Source: CATQHL01 sp965204655
GTDB lineage: Bacteria; Actinomycetota; Acidimicrobiia; Acidimicrobiales; CATQHL01
Assembly: GCA_965204655.1 (NCBI GenBank)
Contig: OZ241998.1
Span: 558,001 to 622,000, forward strand
Length of the DNA stretch: 64,000 nt
Direction of reading: 5' to 3'
Position 1 is the first letter of the stretch. Every line of letters starts with the position of its first letter. Under the pieces are notes generated by a model, which worked only from the letters and a program-made list of their open reading frames with translations, had not been told where the DNA came from and did not search any database. Shown piece by piece: positions 61,674 to 64,000 of the stretch. The position numbers were made by a program, and so were the translations under genes.

Positions 61674-62282
61674 TCACTGAGAGTTCAACTCCTTCAACAG
61701 GGATTCTGTCCTCTCCTCCATCAGCGCCGCCTCCTTGAATTCGGCGTGGTCGTAGCCAAGCAGGTGAAGCACCCCGTGTATCACCAGCATCGTCAACTCC
61801 TCCGTCAAGCTCCGGCTGCCCGGAGCACCCGGAGCGGCCCCTCGGGCAGCCACCTCCGGGCAGACCACCACGTCGCCTATCAAGGCCGGGGGCAACGCCC
61901 ACCTCGAGGCGGACAGCCCCTTCCCTGCGGCGGCCTGACCAGCCTGACCTTCCTGACCAGCCTGCGGGGAATTCTCTGCGAAGTCCACCGGAAACGCCAG
62001 GACGTCAGTGGAACTCGGGTCACCCATACATCTGCCCGCCAAGGAGGACATGTCTTCTTCGTCTAGAAAACTCAAACCCAACTCAGCTTCTCCATCTACC
62101 CCTTCCGCTACCGCCACCCTCCCAGCCGTCCGCCCCCAATGAAGCAAGTCGAGCGGCAGGACGTCTCTGGAGCTGCCGCGTTCGTCTGAGACTTCTACGC
62201 TCACCGAAGCAACTCTGACGCTTCGACGGAGCGAAGTCGGTCTCGGAGGCTCGTCCGCTGCGGGGGATTCCTCTTCGCTCAA
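61674..62282 (-). CDS. ybeY: rRNA maturation endoribonuclease YbeY
   Basis: A zinc-dependent endoRNase for 16S 3'-end maturation. The 202-aa protein has the HGVLHLLGYDH zinc motif (His169, His173, His179) and TDVLAFP near 92-98. A Gly/Gln/Ala insertion (about 107-121) between TDVLAFP and IGDVVVCPE comes from a 9-bp DNA repeat and is not normal for the family. The TTG start lies after GGGAG. It follows phoH by 43 bp, the standard order. Confidence 0.93.
   Translation of the reverse strand: MSEEESPAADEPPRPTSLRRSVRVASVSVEVSDERGSSRDVLPLDLLHWGRTAGRVAVAEGVDGEAELGLSFLDEEDMSSLAGRCMGDPSSTDVLAFPVDFAENSPQAGQEGQAGQAAAGKGLSASRWALPPALIGDVVVCPEVAARGAAPGAPGSRSLTEELTMLVIHGVLHLLGYDHAEFKEAALMEERTESLLKELNSQ
61934..61969. 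repeat. 9-bp tandem within ybeY
   Basis: Four 9-bp units cctgaccag, cctgacctt, cctgaccag, cctgcgggg lie in the coding sequence and translate on the minus strand as Gly-Gln-Ala/Gly-Gln-Glu repeats. They sit in a loop outside the metal motif. The period keeps the frame. Confidence 0.8.
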
Positions 62283-62325
62283 GGGACGCTCCCGACGCTC
62301 GTGGAATGCTTCAACGAACGCAAGG

Positions 62326-63288
62326 CTAGTCGGCGCCGCCGTCAGCGTCGGCCTTGTCGTAGGCGTTCACGATGTCGGCGACTATTGAATGACGAACCAC
62401 GTCTCTGCTGCTCAGATGCACGAAACTCACGCCTTCAATGCCGCCTAGCAGGCTTTCCAGTCCGAGAAGCCCGCTGCGCCCTCCCCCCACGTCCACCTGG
62501 GTCACGTCTCCGGTTACCACCGCACGTGAGCCGAAACCGATCCGAGTGAGAAACATCTTCATCTGTTGGGGGGTGGTGTTCTGGGCTTCGTCTAAAATAA
62601 TGAAACTGCGGTTGAGTGTGCGCCCGCGCATGAACGCCAGCGGCGCCACCTCCACCTGCTCCTTCTCGAACATGCGTTGGGCTTCCTGCAACCCCAGCAT
62701 GTCGTAGAGGGCGTCGTAAAGGGGGCGCAGATAAGGGTCTACCTTGGCCGTGAGGTCGCCTGGCAGGAAACCGAGGTTCTCGCCAGCCTCCACCGCAGGG
62801 CGAGTCAGGATGATCCGATCCACCTCACGCTCCCGCAGTGCATTGATGCCGGCCGCTACCGCCAGCCAACTCTTTCCGGTACCTGCCGGCCCGATGGAAA
62901 AGGTGACGACGTTGGAGCGGATGGCGTCCGCATAGAGCCTCTGACCTCTCGAACGCGGACGAACCGAAGCCCCGGCGGAGCGTCGCAGCACCTCATGCCC
63001 CAACACCTCCTTAGGATCTTCGTTGGCCGCCACCATATCGATAATGTGAATCACCCTGCGGGAATCCACCGGCTGCCCTTCCTCTAGCAGGTGCATCAGT
63101 TCTTCCATCACCCTGACGACGCTGGAAGCCTCACCCCCGGAAACCTTCACGACGTTCCCCCGCACGTGTATGTCCGAGCCGGGGAATGCTGCTTCTAACA
63201 GGCGCAGATGGCAATCTTTCGGCCCCAACAGGTCGGGGAGCAGATGGGCGCCGGAGACCGTCAGCCAAGCCGATGCTGGCTGACTCAC
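62326..63288 (-). CDS. phoH: PhoH family ATPase
   Basis: A 320-aa ATPase of the PhoH/PhoH-like family: N-terminal KH-like region (about 30-90), Walker A GPAGTGKSWLAV (133-144), Walker B IILDEAQNTTPQQM and an arginine-finger region VTGDVTQVD. Usually paired with ybeY and linked to rRNA maturation. GTG start at 63288. Confidence 0.93.
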   Translation of the reverse strand: MSQPASAWLTVSGAHLLPDLLGPKDCHLRLLEAAFPGSDIHVRGNVVKVSGGEASSVVRVMEELMHLLEEGQPVDSRRVIHIIDMVAANEDPKEVLGHEVLRRSAGASVRPRSRGQRLYADAIRSNVVTFSIGPAGTGKSWLAVAAGINALREREVDRIILTRPAVEAGENLGFLPGDLTAKVDPYLRPLYDALYDMLGLQEAQRMFEKEQVEVAPLAFMRGRTLNRSFIILDEAQNTTPQQMKMFLTRIGFGSRAVVTGDVTQVDVGGGRSGLLGLESLLGGIEGVSFVHLSSRDVVRHSIVADIVNAYDKADADGGAD

Positions 63289-63436
63289 AAGTAGAAACTC
63301 ATCCGTCTGCGGATCTCTTCATTTGGTTGGTTCGGTCTCCGTGCGCTCTCCATGCTTTTCAAAGCGGTTCAAAGCTGTACAAATCCGGGATACCTAGGAG
63401 CCTGCTTGAGATCGGGGTAGAGGTGCTTGAGCGGGT
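63289..63436. repeat. Spacer holding a decayed copy of the next gene's 3' end
   Basis: 63401-63433 repeats 63490-63522 with 31 of 33 bases identical (89 bp offset). The second copy encodes the C-terminal LKHLYPDPKQ of the HTH protein; the first copy, read in the same direction, would encode LKHLYPDLKQ, but lies past the stop. A partial duplication of the gene's tail explains this. The rest of the spacer has no signal. Confidence 0.8.
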
Positions 63437-63715
63437 TTAGAAAGATTTCCTGTCTTCGGGTGTATCGTCTGCGGGCGCGGGCGGTGGATCCTGCTTGGGA
63501 TCAGGGTAGAGGTGCTTGAGCGTCCCTGGGACGATGCGGCATGTGTCGATGAACTCCTCAAGGTCGCGGAGTTTGATTCGAATGACCCTGCCGAATCGGT
63601 ATCCGGGCAACAGGCCTTCGTCGATGAATCTGTACAGGGTTCGTGAACTGACGCTGAGAAGCGCCGCTGCTTTCCCTGAACTCAACCACTCTTTTTCAAT
63701 GGATGATTTAGGCAT
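63437..63715 (-). CDS. Excisionase-type HTH DNA-binding protein
   Basis: A 92-aa protein with a MerR-like winged HTH (residues 8-55: WLSSGKAAALLSVSSRTLYRFIDEGLLPGYRFGRVIRI). Such proteins are either phage/plasmid excisionases or small regulators (BldC type) in Actinobacteria. The Pro/Asp-rich C-terminal tail has the LKHLYPDPKQ motif duplicated downstream. No integrase is near, so a chromosomal regulator is more likely. Confidence 0.85.
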   Translation of the reverse strand: MPKSSIEKEWLSSGKAAALLSVSSRTLYRFIDEGLLPGYRFGRVIRIKLRDLEEFIDTCRIVPGTLKHLYPDPKQDPPPAPADDTPEDRKSF

Positions 63716-63950
63716 AACAATTAAGTATAGTATATGTGCGCGCCATTCGGGATATTTTGCCGCATTCCATAGAAATTCTCCCCTAGACGGCTTACCACCC
63801 CGCTTACCTGCCAGTTCTACTCGCTGTCAAGACACCCAAAGCCAGCACCCAAAGGCAAGGAGAAGCATCGGGCGTTAGGCAACTCGACGCTCGCAACAAA
63901 GACGCATCCAATCATCCAATCTAGCCTTCTTGTTCTCAGACACTTGACAC
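63716..63950. promoter_or_regulatory. Upstream region of the HTH gene with tandem -10 boxes
   Basis: Two overlapping TATACT hexamers on the minus strand (63729-63724 and 63734-63729) lie only 9-14 bp before the ATG, so the transcript would be leaderless or nearly so, which is common in Actinobacteria. No ribosome-binding site is present. The remaining 200 bp has nothing I can name. Confidence 0.5.
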
Positions 63951-64000
63951 CTACTCGGAGACCTCAAGAAGAATCTTGCCGAAATTGGCGTTCGACTCCA
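63951..64000 (-). CDS. C-terminal end of a gene running off the window
   Basis: Fifteen codons end in TAG at 63951: ...NANFGKILLEVSE. The ending resembles the last strand of zinc-type alcohol dehydrogenase/quinone-oxidoreductase proteins (FGKIVLEV), but 15 residues cannot prove it. It would be read towards the HTH gene. Confidence 0.4.
   Translation of the reverse strand, partial: ESNANFGKILLEVSE

Noticed and set aside
63437..63715. Excisionase as a sign of a prophage
   Set aside because: No integrase, attachment repeats or phage genes are near; BldC-like chromosomal regulators share this fold.

Overview
The window looks like chromosomal DNA of an actinobacterium, probably a deep-branching or Acidimicrobiia-like member of Actinomycetota. 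The evidence is: a division/cell-wall (dcw) cluster with MraZ, FtsW, FtsQ, FtsZ, SepF and YggT but no FtsA; a MoxR-DUF58-TgpA block and a DUF3040 gene beside it; an MtrAB-LpqB-like signalling trio; a TraR/DksA-like gene next to lspA; a type A RNase P RNA; and moderately high G+C with many GTG/TTG starts and 1-4 nt ATGA-type gene overlaps. MurE carries the DNPR motif of meso-diaminopimelate-adding enzymes. The class assignment is inference; the phylum is well supported.

Layout. 1-3131 (minus): a partial lipoprotein gene, lspA, and a TraR-like gene with a very long Ala/Lys/Pro repeat domain. 3416-6631 (plus): a eukaryotic-type ileS behind a 14-bp repeat array. 6737-24121 (minus): yggT, sepF, yggS, pgeF, ftsZ, ftsQ, murB, murC, murG, ftsW, murD, mraY, murE, ftsI, ftsL, rsmH and mraZ, transcribed from mraZ towards yggT. 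murF is missing from its usual place between murE and mraY. MraZ boxes lie before mraZ and a structured leader lies before rsmH. 24277-25496 (minus): a lipoate-ligase-like gene and an HNH gene; then moxR, DUF58 and tgpA on plus. 30125-32757: DUF3040, dinB and a small membrane protein among 12-bp repeats. 32968-35705: response regulator, histidine kinase and GerMN lipoprotein. 35721-44762 (minus): pfk, an aminotransferase, a ROK kinase, an SRPBCC protein, a glycosyltransferase, a coiled-coil NYN protein and trpD. 44862-50110: glycerol-kinase-like gene, rnpB, a zinc-ribbon protein, an IMPase, a hypothetical protein and three tRNAs (Val, Ile2, Asn). 50240-63715 (mostly minus): dnaG, glyS, recO and uppS, then dinG-like on plus, a PPOX flavoprotein, era, corC-like, three small genes, ybeY, phoH and an excisionase-type HTH gene. 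A partial gene runs off the right end.

Most genes form housekeeping modules. The dcw cluster makes the lipid-linked peptidoglycan precursor and the septal machinery. UppS supplies the undecaprenyl carrier. Era, YbeY, RsmH, RNase P and the tRNAs serve the ribosome and tRNA pools. DnaG, RecO, DinB, DinG and HNH proteins act on DNA.

No defence island, prophage, CRISPR array or biosynthetic cluster was found. The unusual material is at the level of sequence architecture. RNase P RNA has two compensated base-pair swaps in the near-invariant helix P4 and seems to lack helix P18. Many unrelated tandem arrays with a 12-bp (also 9-, 14- and 15-bp) period sit between genes, and in-frame repeat insertions sit inside genes. 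The TraR-like protein has lost its zinc cysteines and gained a histone-H1-like arm. The rsmH leader looks like a switchable hairpin.
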